Assembly: GCA_003507115.1 (NCBI GenBank)
Contig: DNWN01000164.1
Span: forward strand, 1 to 17,333
Direction: 5' to 3'
DNA: 17,333 nucleotides
Source of the DNA: Cryomorphaceae bacterium
Lineage (GTDB): Bacteria > Bacteroidota > Bacteroidia > Flavobacteriales > Schleiferiaceae
Part shown: positions 8,593 through 15,386 of the stretch, piece after piece
Layout of the letters: every line of letters starts with the position of its first letter
How positions within the stretch are numbered: position 1 is the first letter of the stretch
Made by a program: the position numbers and the translations under genes
Notes under the pieces: model-generated
What the model was told of the DNA's origin: nothing
What the model saw: the letters and a program-made list of their open reading frames with translations, nothing else
The model's database searches: none

Positions 8593-9188
8593 ACGGCTGG
8601 ATTGCCCTCATCGTCAAGCCTGCGGGGTTGATGGTCGAACCGGATAAGCATGGCCACCCCAATGTCCAGGATTGGGCAAAACACCAATGGGGTGGGACGA
8701 CGTGGGCTGTCCATCGACTGGATCGACCGACGAGTGGCCTCTTGGTCATTGCGCGCAAGAAAACAGCTTGCACTCGGCTCATGCAGCAATTTGAAAAACG
8801 CTTGATCGGCAAACGCTATGTGTTCCGCACGGAAGCGGCTCTTCCAGAAGGGGAGTGGTATTGGGAAGATCAGTTGGAAAAGCGCCCCGCCGAGTTTCGC
8901 TCCGTGGTGGTCGACGCGCCTGCGGGACAGCGGGCGAGTTTGCGAGGACATCGTCGCACGGAGCAAGAAGCGGAAGTAGAACTCTTTACGGGCCGCTACC
9001 ATCAAATTCGAGCTCAAACGGCACATCGAAATGTTCCTGTCCTCGGGGATACATTTTATGGAGGTACCCCATGGTCTGAAGATGGAATCGCCCTGCATGC
9101 GAGCTACTTGCGCTTTGCACACCCGCAATCTCAAGAGCTCATGGAGTTCCAGCATTACCCAGACTGGTACACTGCGGCCAAAGATTGA
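8562..9188 (+). CDS. RluA-family pseudouridine synthase (TruC/RluA-like)
   Basis: A 208-aa enzyme that isomerises uridine to pseudouridine in tRNA or rRNA. The family signature VHRLDRPTSGLLVIARK (50-66) carries the catalytic aspartate D54. VKPAGLMVEP (18-27) near the N-terminus and GRYHQIRAQTAHRNVPVLGD towards the C-terminus are the other two RluA blocks. There is no S4 domain, and the short length resembles TruC-type enzymes acting on tRNA position 65, but the target cannot be read from sequence alone. ATG 8562 is chosen because the conserved block begins about 8 residues later; this creates a 31-nt overlap with the lycopene cyclase gene. It is the last gene of the first co-directional run; 59 nt follow before nusB. 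Confidence 0.9.
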   Translation: MEKEPEVLYVDGWIALIVKPAGLMVEPDKHGHPNVQDWAKHQWGGTTWAVHRLDRPTSGLLVIARKKTACTRLMQQFEKRLIGKRYVFRTEAALPEGEWYWEDQLEKRPAEFRSVVVDAPAGQRASLRGHRRTEQEAEVELFTGRYHQIRAQTAHRNVPVLGDTFYGGTPWSEDGIALHASYLRFAHPQSQELMEFQHYPDWYTAAKD

Positions 9189-9222
9189 GGACCTCGTAGC
9201 GCCGGAAACCGGGAACCTGCCG

Positions 9223-9230
9223 TACTTTTG
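9223..9230 (+). promoter_or_regulatory. Candidate -7 promoter element for nusB (TACTTTTG)
   Basis: TACTTTTG matches TAnnTTTG exactly and lies 17 nt before the nusB ATG, in one of the few real gaps (59 nt) on the plus strand. Transcription from it would leave a leader of roughly 10 nt. I saw no -33 TTG at the normal distance. A dedicated nusB-DUF1573-yajC promoter here is plausible. Confidence 0.4.
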
Positions 9231-9247
9231 ACGCTCACAATCGTTCT

Positions 9248-10189
9248 ATGCTTACCCGTCGTCACATCCGCATCCGAGTCATGCAGGCGCTATTTGCCTA
9301 CTATCAAGGCGAATCCCTCGACCGCCAACGCGCCCTCGAAGGACTCAACGACAGCATTGAATCCATCTACGAGTTATACCTCTATGAACTGCGCATGTTT
9401 TGGCAGTTTCACCGCTTCCTGGAGGAGCGCTTAGAGATTGAAACAAACAAGCAATTCCCGATTGAGGCCCGCAAGAATCGCATTCAAGTCTTGTTAGACA
9501 TGCCCTTTATGCACGCCTTGGTAAATGACGAGGGCCTCATTGGGGCGTGGGAAAAGAAGCGAGTTTTTTGGGGTGAGAGGGTGGATGTGCTCCGCACAGC
9601 CTTCTTTGAGTTCTGGAATGGCGAACTGGAGTCGGGATTTGTTGATGAAACAGAAGTTCTTCTGGAAGCGGACTGCATCATTTGGTTTAAACGCTTTTAT
9701 CGGGAGGCGATAGCGAACAATGAATCCATTCATGCGCACTATGAAGCCGTAAGTATGTATTGGGCGGATGACCTCGATGCAGCCCAAATGATGGCGGTTC
9801 AGACGCTTCAAAATGCGAAACGAAGCAAGCCGCTGTTGGTTCGATTGTTCAAGGACGAAGCGGATGCCCAATTTGGCGCCTCTCTATTCTTGAAAGCGTT
9901 GAACGCCCACGAAGAATGGGTGGACCGTATTCGAGGGAAGGCAGACAAATGGGATTACGAGCGCTTGGCCCCGGTGGAGCGCTGTATTCTGGAAATGACC
10001 CTGACCGAAGTGGTTAATTTTAGCGAGGTTCCTACCAAAGTGAGTATCAACGAGGCCATTGAATTGGCCAAACAATATGGTTCGGAGAAAAGTCCAGGGT
10101 TCATAAATGGCTTACTGGATGCCATGTTGATTGACCTCAAGGCAGAAGGCCGTATTCAAAAGCTAGGTCGAGGCCTCATAGAATCGTAA
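9248..10189 (+). CDS. nusB: Transcription antitermination factor NusB (long Bacteroidota form)
   Basis: NusB binds boxA RNA with NusE (ribosomal protein S10) and acts in rRNA antitermination. At 313 aa it is about twice the length of E. coli NusB (139 aa). The first helix is canonical (RRHIRIRVMQALFAYYQGE, 4-22), and so is the C-terminal part: APVERCILEMTLTEV (241-255), VPTKVSINEAIELAKQYGSE (261-280) and FINGLLDA (285-292). The extra ~170 residues sit between these parts (about 25-195) and are mostly helical, charged and Trp/Phe-rich. Long NusB proteins of this kind occur across Bacteroidota; the role of the insert is not known to me. The start ATG is immediately followed by the conserved N-terminus. 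DUF1573 and yajC genes follow in the same direction. Confidence 0.93.
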   Translation: MLTRRHIRIRVMQALFAYYQGESLDRQRALEGLNDSIESIYELYLYELRMFWQFHRFLEERLEIETNKQFPIEARKNRIQVLLDMPFMHALVNDEGLIGAWEKKRVFWGERVDVLRTAFFEFWNGELESGFVDETEVLLEADCIIWFKRFYREAIANNESIHAHYEAVSMYWADDLDAAQMMAVQTLQNAKRSKPLLVRLFKDEADAQFGASLFLKALNAHEEWVDRIRGKADKWDYERLAPVERCILEMTLTEVVNFSEVPTKVSINEAIELAKQYGSEKSPGFINGLLDAMLIDLKAEGRIQKLGRGLIES

Positions 10190-10213
10190 TTTCACGCAAA
10201 TTTTTCACCTACC

Positions 10214-10654
10214 ATGAAACACACATTTTATTTCGCTGCGAGCCTATTGGCCCTCGTTTCGTGCTCTGACGCCACGTCTAAAATTAAATCCACGGAAGAT
10301 CGCATGGCCATTGAGGCTGTCACGTCCGCCTCGGTTCCTGTCTTCCGCTTTGAGAAAGAGAGCCATGATTTCGGTGAGATGAAGGAAGGTGATGTGGGCA
10401 CCACAGAATTCACCTTTACGAATGAGGGCGAAGTGCCCTTGATCATATCCTCTGCGCAGGGATCCTGCGGTTGCACGGTGCCCGAATATTCTAACGCCCC
10501 GATTGGGCCAGGCGAAGAAGGAACCATTACGGTTCGATTCAATAGCGCAGGCAAGCCGGGCAATCAGACCAAGACCGTCACACTGTCGGCCAATACCGTC
10601 CCAAATACAAAAGTTTTGACCATTACGGCCAAAGTTGAACCCAAAGCTGAATAA
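10214..10654 (+). CDS. DUF1573 domain lipoprotein
   Basis: A 146-aa protein with a lipoprotein signal peptide: a basic start, a hydrophobic core at 4-15 and lipobox LVSC with the lipidated C17. A short linker precedes one DUF1573 domain (about 45-143), an immunoglobulin-like beta-sandwich, with the characteristic FGEMKEGDVGTTEFTFTNEG (53-72) and GSCGCTVPEY (83-92) containing C85 and C87. It should sit in the cell envelope facing the periplasm. No biochemical role is firmly assigned to this family. The gene starts 24 nt after nusB and ends 3 nt before yajC; the order nusB-DUF1573-yajC is, as I recall, common in Bacteroidota, so the grouping is probably conserved. Confidence 0.88.
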   Translation: MKHTFYFAASLLALVSCSDATSKIKSTEDRMAIEAVTSASVPVFRFEKESHDFGEMKEGDVGTTEFTFTNEGEVPLIISSAQGSCGCTVPEYSNAPIGPGEEGTITVRFNSAGKPGNQTKTVTLSANTVPNTKVLTITAKVEPKAE

Positions 10655-10657
10655 ACT

Positions 10658-10972
10658 ATGACCCTTTCATTTCTCCAAGCCGATCCACAAGGTGGACTCG
10701 CGAGCTTTCTCCCCTTAATCGCCATTGTGGCCGTGATGTATTTCTTTTTCATCCGCCCGCAGATGAAGAAGCAAAAGGAAGAGAATAAATTCCGTGCGGC
10801 CTTAGAAAAAGGCATGAAGGTGGTCACCACGAGTGGTATCCACGGCAAGATCCTTGAGGTAGATGAAAAAACGGTTCTCCTTGAATGCGAAAATTGCCGC
10901 TTGCGCTTCGAACGCGCGGCCATTAGTAAAGACATGACAGCGGGCGTGAACCCAGCTGTCGCCAAGAAATAA
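10658..10972 (+). CDS. yajC: Preprotein translocase accessory subunit YajC
   Basis: A 104-aa single-pass inner-membrane protein of the SecDF-YajC complex, which assists Sec-dependent protein export. One membrane helix spans about residues 15-33 and is followed by the family hallmark RPQMKKQKEE (33-42). The cytoplasmic YajC domain has GMKVVTTSGIHGKILEVDEKTVLLE (51-75). The length is typical. The start at ATG 10658 is 3 nt after the DUF1573 stop, so the two are surely co-transcribed. It ends the nusB operon, 5 nt from the stop of a convergent gene, with no hairpin between. secDF is not in the window. Confidence 0.95.
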   Translation: MTLSFLQADPQGGLASFLPLIAIVAVMYFFFIRPQMKKQKEENKFRAALEKGMKVVTTSGIHGKILEVDEKTVLLECENCRLRFERAAISKDMTAGVNPAVAKK

Positions 10973-10977
10973 GCGAA

Positions 10978-11493
10978 TTAAATCCGGCGCATCTGCGCTT
11001 GGAGCATCTTAAGCTGGTCGGCGAGGAGTCCCTTGTCGTCCAGCTTTTTTGCTTCCGTGAGGAGGATTTGCGCCTCTTTCTTCTTGCGCTTGGTCATCGC
11101 CATGGCGGCCAACTGCATTTTGGCCAGGGCCCGGTCCTGCTTGAGGCGTAGTCCCGTGTTTAGCGCTTTCTTCATCCACGTTTCGCTCTTGGACAAGTTG
11201 GTTTGAGAGGTCATCAATCCGCGCAAGAAGTAGAAATAGGCCAGTTGCCCTTTAATCAGTGTTTGTTCCGGGTGTGAGATGCCATCTAAATGCCGCTCGG
11301 CTTTGATGAAATCCTGCTTGCGGACGTACCACAGTGCCATAAGGATGCGCTCATTTCGAAAATGAAAAAGCACCGGGACTCCGGCAAGAAGAGTGAGAAA
11401 AATGCCATTGCCAATTTCGACTTCAGTGAATTGCCAAACGGATAGGGCTACGATGGCGGCTGCGATAGCCAGGCGGAGGTATCTACGAATCAT
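10978..11493 (-). CDS. Membrane-anchored TPR-like protein, conserved in Bacteroidota, function unknown
   Basis: A 171-aa protein starting at ATG 11493 (MIRRYLRLAIAAAIVAL). Two hydrophobic helices (about 8-22 and 28-45) lead into a soluble helical region with TPR-like periodicity: FIKAERHLDGI, KSETWMKKALNTGLRLKQ, then KKKEAQILLTEAKKLDDKG and a basic end QAQMRRI. The frame stays open upstream to 11622, but that extension lies inside the regulator gene, is Ser/Pro/Cys-rich and looks non-coding, so I rejected it. The gene lies 19 nt downstream of the Crp/Fnr gene and is likely co-transcribed with it. It may scaffold protein contacts at the membrane, as TPR proteins often do, but its partner is unknown. 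It converges on yajC, with 5 nt between stops. Confidence 0.72.
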   Translation of the reverse strand: MIRRYLRLAIAAAIVALSVWQFTEVEIGNGIFLTLLAGVPVLFHFRNERILMALWYVRKQDFIKAERHLDGISHPEQTLIKGQLAYFYFLRGLMTSQTNLSKSETWMKKALNTGLRLKQDRALAKMQLAAMAMTKRKKKEAQILLTEAKKLDDKGLLADQLKMLQAQMRRI

Positions 11494-11512
11494 GCCGCAA
11501 AAATAGGGGTAG

Positions 11513-12154
11513 TTACTGAAGGATTTCGATCCGATTTCGTCCCAAGGACAATCGCTGCTCCGATTCGAGCTTCTTGAGGAGGCGGGACACCACTTCTCGG
11601 GATGAATGGAGGGCCTGTGCAATGTCGGAATGGCTCATCTCAACGGTCTGACTATCGGAAAGCTTGGCTTTCTCCAGAAGAAAGTTCCAGAGTCGTTCAT
11701 CGAGTTGTCGGAAGGCCACTTCATCCAAGGCGTGTAGGGCTTCTTCAAAGCGGAGTTGATAACTTCTGAGCACAAACTCAAGCCATTCTGGATGGGTCTT
11801 GATCCACGAGGAGGCATACGTATTGGGTATGCAGACCATTTCCGTCTCTTCTTCGACCACCACTTCTACGGTGACTTTCTTGCCGGTCATGCAGCAATTG
11901 ATGGTGCTCGAACAGGTAGATCCAGCGGTTAAAAAGTAAAGGAAGAGTTCCCGATCATGGTCCTCGTCTCGACGCATCACGCGAAGATTCCCTTTGAGAA
12001 TGAGTGGGACAAATTCGACGGGCATACCGGGCTCGGCAATGAGATCCCCTCGGGAAAATGTGCAAAAATGTCCATGGCGTTCGATGTCTGCAAGCAATTC
12101 GGCGCTCTGAAACCCAAATTGGGTTTGGATGTCTTGAATTCTATGTGCCATCAT
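11513..12154 (-). CDS. Crp/Fnr-family transcriptional regulator with Cys-x5-Cys-Cys motif
   Basis: A 213-aa regulator. The N-terminal cyclic-nucleotide-binding-like beta-roll covers about 20-115 (GDLIAEPGMPVEFVPLILKGNLRVMR at 36-61). A long dimerisation helix (about 120-150) follows, then a CRP-type helix-turn-helix, SHSDIAQALHSSREVVSRLLKKLE (174-197). It lacks the N-terminal Cys cluster of true FNR and the RxS cAMP pocket of Crp. It has five cysteines (C31, C81, C87, C88, C108), including TCSSTINCCM. I recall similar C-x5-CC segments in other Bacteroidota members; the sensed signal is unknown and could be redox, metal or a small ligand. ATG 12154 (or the adjacent ATG 12151) is preferred over an 11-residue upstream extension that runs into probable promoter sequence. 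It is divergent from phoH and followed by the TPR-like gene. Confidence 0.88.
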   Translation of the reverse strand: MMAHRIQDIQTQFGFQSAELLADIERHGHFCTFSRGDLIAEPGMPVEFVPLILKGNLRVMRRDEDHDRELFLYFLTAGSTCSSTINCCMTGKKVTVEVVVEEETEMVCIPNTYASSWIKTHPEWLEFVLRSYQLRFEEALHALDEVAFRQLDERLWNFLLEKAKLSDSQTVEMSHSDIAQALHSSREVVSRLLKKLESEQRLSLGRNRIEILQ

Positions 12155-12186
12155 GGGAACTGGGTATGAAAGTAAATCAATGAGCA

Positions 12187-12215
12187 CAAGGTTATGCTAC
12201 ATGGCCTGTTCAAAA
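12187..12215 (-). promoter_or_regulatory. Weak candidate promoter for the Crp/Fnr gene
   Basis: On the minus strand TTTTG (12215-12211) is followed after 16 nt by TAACCTTG (12194-12187), one mismatch from TAnnTTTG. The spacing is slightly shorter than the 17-23 nt usually quoted for Bacteroidota. The -7 box ends 32 nt before the preferred ATG. A second near-match, TACTTTCA (12174-12167), lies closer to the gene without a partner box. Confidence 0.22.
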
Positions 12216-12282
12216 CATCTTTCATGGTTGGTTCGATGCGGTGAATTATACCCCTAATTTAACCCTAAACAGTCGAGACACC

Positions 12283-13635
12283 ATGCCTAAAGCGACCAAG
12301 CCCGTCAAGAAGATATTCGTTCTGGATACCTCTGTCATTTTGTACGACCACCACGCCATCATGAACTTTGAGGAGCATGATGTGGCCATCCCCATTCCGG
12401 TTTTGGAGGAGTTGGATGAGTTCAAAAAGGGGAGCGATACCAAGAATTTTGAAGCCCGTGAGTTCATTCGTATGCTGGATAAAAAGGCTGCGGATAAACC
12501 CTTGACGGATTGGATTGACCTCAATGGTGGAAAACGGGGCAAGTTCCGGGTGATTATGGCTACACCCCGTTTGGACGTGGATGCGACGGAGATTTATGGC
12601 AAGGGGAAGAACGATCACAAGATCATCAATGCGGCCCTGTATCTCCAAATGGAAGAGCCCGACCGGCCCGTCATTCTCGTGACCAAGGACATCAATCTGC
12701 GACTCAAGGCGAAAGCACTCAATGTGGCCGCCGAGGATTATTTGACAGGGAAAGTCAAAGAAACGGACACCCGCTTCACGGGGCGGGGTGAAATCGGAGC
12801 GTTCCCCCCCAAAGCACTTCAAACCTTGTATGAATCAAAATCTGTGGAATTAAACCCGGAGATCAAGGCAAATTCCAAGTTGGGATTAAGGTCTAACCAG
12901 TTTTACATCTTGAAATCCGCCCGGTCCTCTGCACTCGGATTTTATCATGGGCAATCGAGCCGCATGGAATTGGTAGAAAAAAGTAGCTATTACGGCATTA
13001 AGCCGCGCAATAGCGAGCAAACTTTTGCTTTGCACGCCATCATGCACCCCGACATCAAGCTGGTCACCCTGACTGGCGTGGCGGGTACGGGAAAGACGCT
13101 TTTAGCGCTCGCAGGGTCGCTAGAACAGCGGCGAGATTTTAAACAGATTTACCTCGCTCGTCCCATTGTCCCGCTTTCTAACCGCGACATTGGCTTCCTG
13201 CCGGGAGATGCGGAGCAAAAAATCAACCCCTACATGCAACCGCTATGGGACAACCTCAAGTTCATCAAGAATCAATTTGGGGAGCGCGACCGCAACTATA
13301 AGCAGATTGACGAAATGGTGGCCAACGAAAAAATCTTGGTGACTCCCTTGGCATACATTCGGGGAAGATCCTTGTCCAATGTCATCTTTATTGTAGATGA
13401 AGCGCAGAATTTAACCCCGCATGAAGTGAAGACCATCATCACGAGAGCTGGGGAGAATTCCAAGTTCATTTTTACGGGGGATGTTCACCAAATTGACACC
13501 CCGTATTTGGACGAACAGTCCAATGGACTGTCGTATTTGGTCGACCGACTCAAAGGACAGGATCTCTATGCTCATGTGACCCTAGAGAAAGGGGAGCGGA
13601 GTGAACTCGCCAACCTGGCCAACGATATGCTCTAA
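12283..13635 (+). CDS. PhoH-like protein: PIN domain fused to PhoH ATPase
   Basis: A 450-aa protein of the PIN-PhoH (PhoH2/YlaK) type. The N-terminal PIN ribonuclease domain (about 8-150) has FVLDTSVILYD with D15, the acidic pair E42/E43 in VLEELDEF, D111 in NDHKI and D136 in VTKDIN, which form a plausible metal site. The PhoH ATPase domain (about 240-450) has Walker A GVAGTGKT (265-272), ARPIVPLSNRDIGFLPGD (292-309) and Walker B VIFIVDEAQNL (367-377). Family members studied elsewhere act as ATP-driven RNA-unwinding RNases, so an RNA-decay role is likely but not proven here. The frame is open back to GTG 12241, but ATG 12283 gives the family-like start MPKATKPVKKIFVLDTS. It is divergent from the Crp/Fnr gene (128 nt between starts) and ends in a strong hairpin. 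Confidence 0.93.
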   Translation: MPKATKPVKKIFVLDTSVILYDHHAIMNFEEHDVAIPIPVLEELDEFKKGSDTKNFEAREFIRMLDKKAADKPLTDWIDLNGGKRGKFRVIMATPRLDVDATEIYGKGKNDHKIINAALYLQMEEPDRPVILVTKDINLRLKAKALNVAAEDYLTGKVKETDTRFTGRGEIGAFPPKALQTLYESKSVELNPEIKANSKLGLRSNQFYILKSARSSALGFYHGQSSRMELVEKSSYYGIKPRNSEQTFALHAIMHPDIKLVTLTGVAGTGKTLLALAGSLEQRRDFKQIYLARPIVPLSNRDIGFLPGDAEQKINPYMQPLWDNLKFIKNQFGERDRNYKQIDEMVANEKILVTPLAYIRGRSLSNVIFIVDEAQNLTPHEVKTIITRAGENSKFIFTGDVHQIDTPYLDEQSNGLSYLVDRLKGQDLYAHVTLEKGERSELANLANDML

Positions 13636-13641
13636 ACGAGA

Positions 13642-13667
13642 GAACCCCGCCGAAGCGGGGTTTCTTT
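13642..13667. terminator. Bidirectional intrinsic terminator between phoH and pckA
   Basis: AACCCCGC (13643-13650) and GCGGGGTT (13655-13662) form a perfect 8-bp GC-rich stem around a CGAA loop, followed on the plus strand by TCTTT. On the minus strand the loop reads C(TTCG)G, the exceptionally stable UUCG tetraloop, for the pckA transcript. The hairpin starts 7 nt after the phoH stop and lies about 20 nt beyond the pckA stop, so it suits both convergent genes. Confidence 0.9.
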
Positions 13668-13682
13668 ATGAATCATGTCTAT

Positions 13683-15293
13683 CTAGGCGTTGATGCGTAC
13701 CAACGGTCCACCGGCTAAAATCTCGGGAGAGGTCCCAGCTTCATAGGTCTTAAAATTCTCGAGGAACCGCTTAGCTAGGCTCGCGGCAGCGCGGTCATAC
13801 GCCTCCGGGTCCTGCCATTGTCCTCGGGCATTCAAAACTTCGGGGGGCACACCAGGACATCCCGTAACGCGTTGTATGCCAAATACTTCATCCGTTACGG
13901 TGTCCAGCGATTTCCCTTCTAATGCCGCCGTAATCATGGATCGGGTGTAAGAGAGCTTAATGCGCGATCCGACACCAAAACCACCGCCAACCCAGCCCGT
14001 ATTCACCAACCAAACATGAATATTCTCTTCCTCCATGCGTTTCATCAGCATTGAGGCATATTCACTGGGATGTAAGGGCATAAAGGGAGCACCAAAGCAG
14101 GCCGAAAAGACTGCCTTAGGTTCGGTGACGCCCGCCTCTGTTCCAGCGACTTTGGCTGTATAACCCGAAATGAAATGATAGGCGGCTTGTTCTGGACCCA
14201 ACTTGGAAATCGGAGGAAGAACGCCGTAGGCATCACAAGTGAGGAAAAAAATATTTTTGGGCGCGGGACCTTGTAATCCCGGGGCCACGTGGGTAATGTG
14301 CTCAATGGGGTAGGATACGCGGGTGTTTTCCGTAATGGACTTGTCCTGGTAATCGGGCACGCCGGCGTCGTTCATCACAATGTTCTCCAGGATGGCGCCG
14401 GGTTTAATGGCATTCCAAATGTCAGGTTCCTTCTCTTGGGAGAGATCAATGACCTTGGCATAGCATCCCCCTTCAAAGTTGAAGACGGTACCGTCCGTCG
14501 TCCATCCATGCTCATCGTCTCCAATGAGTAAGCGATGAGGGTCTGCGGACAAGGTGGTCTTTCCCGTGCCACTCAAGCCAAAGAAGAGCGCAGTATCGCC
14601 CTGTTTACCCAGGTTGGCAGAACAGTGCATAGGAAATGTGTCGTGGAATTCGGGGTAGAGGAAGTTCAAGGCGGAGAAAATACCTTTCTTGATTTCTCCC
14701 GTATACCCTGTTCCACCGATGAGAATCGTCTTTTCTGCGAAACTCAGTATGGCGAAGTTGCTCTGGCGCGTGCCGTCCACCTCGGGATTTGCCAAAAATC
14801 CAGGGGCGTGCAAAATTGTCCACTCGGGTTTGAAATTCACCAAATCGGCCGCAGAGGGCTCAATGAACATGTTAAATGCGAACTGATTATGCTCTGGGAA
14901 TTCGTTGATAACTCGGAGTCGCAAACTCAATCGGGAATCGGCTCCGGCTTGGGCATCGCGTACGTATAATTTTTTCCCATCCAAATAGCCTAAGACTTTG
15001 GTCTTAAGGGCCTTGAAAGCCATTTCATCAAAGGGTTTGTTGACTTTGCCCCACCAGACGCGTTCAGAAGTCAAGGCATCCCGAACGATAAATCGGTCCT
15101 CCGGAGAACGTCCAGTGAAGGCACCCGTCGAGATGCTGAGCACCCCGTTAGAGGTCAAGGTGCCACGCTTGAGCCGGAGGGCTTCCTCCGTTAAAAACTC
15201 AGGCGGGGCCTGATAAACAACAGAAGCAGTATGCAGGCCAAGGGCTGATATCCATGAAAGGGTGGATTCAGTCCCGGAGGAAATGGTATACAT
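13683..15293 (-). CDS. pckA: Phosphoenolpyruvate carboxykinase (ATP)
   Basis: PckA converts oxaloacetate and ATP to phosphoenolpyruvate, CO2 and ADP, the entry to gluconeogenesis from TCA intermediates; in some anaerobes it runs in reverse. The 536-aa length is normal for the ATP-dependent family. Motifs: TGRSPEDRF (60-68, substrate-binding R62), GTGYTGEIKKGIFS (194-207, active-site lysine), MHCSAN (222-227, metal-ligand His), P-loop GLSGTGKTT (239-247) and the kinase-2 motif IGDDEHGW (257-264), which distinguish it from GTP-type enzymes. ATG 15293 fits the family start. A TACATTTG element lies 24-31 nt upstream and a UUCG-loop terminator follows the stop. It is divergent from the saccharopine dehydrogenase-like gene (86 nt between starts), so the two may share control. 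Confidence 0.98.
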   Translation of the reverse strand: MYTISSGTESTLSWISALGLHTASVVYQAPPEFLTEEALRLKRGTLTSNGVLSISTGAFTGRSPEDRFIVRDALTSERVWWGKVNKPFDEMAFKALKTKVLGYLDGKKLYVRDAQAGADSRLSLRLRVINEFPEHNQFAFNMFIEPSAADLVNFKPEWTILHAPGFLANPEVDGTRQSNFAILSFAEKTILIGGTGYTGEIKKGIFSALNFLYPEFHDTFPMHCSANLGKQGDTALFFGLSGTGKTTLSADPHRLLIGDDEHGWTTDGTVFNFEGGCYAKVIDLSQEKEPDIWNAIKPGAILENIVMNDAGVPDYQDKSITENTRVSYPIEHITHVAPGLQGPAPKNIFFLTCDAYGVLPPISKLGPEQAAYHFISGYTAKVAGTEAGVTEPKAVFSACFGAPFMPLHPSEYASMLMKRMEEENIHVWLVNTGWVGGGFGVGSRIKLSYTRSMITAALEGKSLDTVTDEVFGIQRVTGCPGVPPEVLNARGQWQDPEAYDRAAASLAKRFLENFKTYEAGTSPEILAGGPLVRINA

Positions 15294-15316
15294 TCGAATT
15301 CATTCAAGGGTTAGAG

Positions 15317-15324
15317 CAAATGTA
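15317..15324 (-). promoter_or_regulatory. Candidate -7 promoter element for pckA (TACATTTG)
   Basis: On the minus strand TACATTTG matches TAnnTTTG exactly, 23 nt before the pckA ATG. The closest upstream box is TTTC (15344-15341), 16 nt away, only a partial match to the -33 TTTG. It is the best promoter candidate in the 86-nt divergent intergenic region. Confidence 0.45.
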
Positions 15325-15373
15325 ATTTACCTTCGTCCCCGAAAGTCACTAAAAACAATCAGTTTTCAACAGC

Positions 15374-15386
15374 ATTTCAGTGAAAT
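15374..15386. promoter_or_regulatory. 13-bp perfect palindrome spanning the GTG start codon
   Basis: ATTTCAGTGAAAT is a perfect dyad (6-bp arms around a central G). The GTG start codon of the saccharopine dehydrogenase-like gene occupies 15380-15382, so the centre is its first base. A repressor operator or a small start-occluding RNA hairpin (unlikely with a 1-nt loop) can be imagined; chance is possible. Confidence 0.3.

Noticed and set aside
8544..9155. 203-codon open frame on the minus strand over the RluA-family gene
   Set aside because: Opposes the conserved HRLDRPTSG-containing gene; its composition looks like a reverse-complement shadow.
1..9188. The long co-directional run as one functional system
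   Set aside because: The genes belong to unrelated pathways (carboxylase, thiol, purine, peptide, carotenoid, RNA modification). Tight packing explains co-transcription, and apart from crtZ-crtY nothing ties them into a shared mechanism.
9189..9222. Possible terminator between the RluA-family gene and nusB (CCGG-AAA-CCGG followed by TTTT)
   Set aside because: The stem is only 4 bp with a 3-nt loop, and the T-run belongs to the better-matching -7 box before nusB.
11494..11622. 43-residue N-terminal extension of the TPR-like protein
   Set aside because: It lies within the 3' part of the Crp/Fnr gene encoding the helix-turn-helix, is Ser/Pro/Cys-rich, and the natural start MIRRYLRL comes right before the first membrane helix.
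12241..12282. GTG start of phoH 14 codons upstream
   Set aside because: The extra residues do not resemble PhoH-like N-termini and the sequence is AT-rich leader-like; ATG 12283 gives the expected start before the PIN domain.
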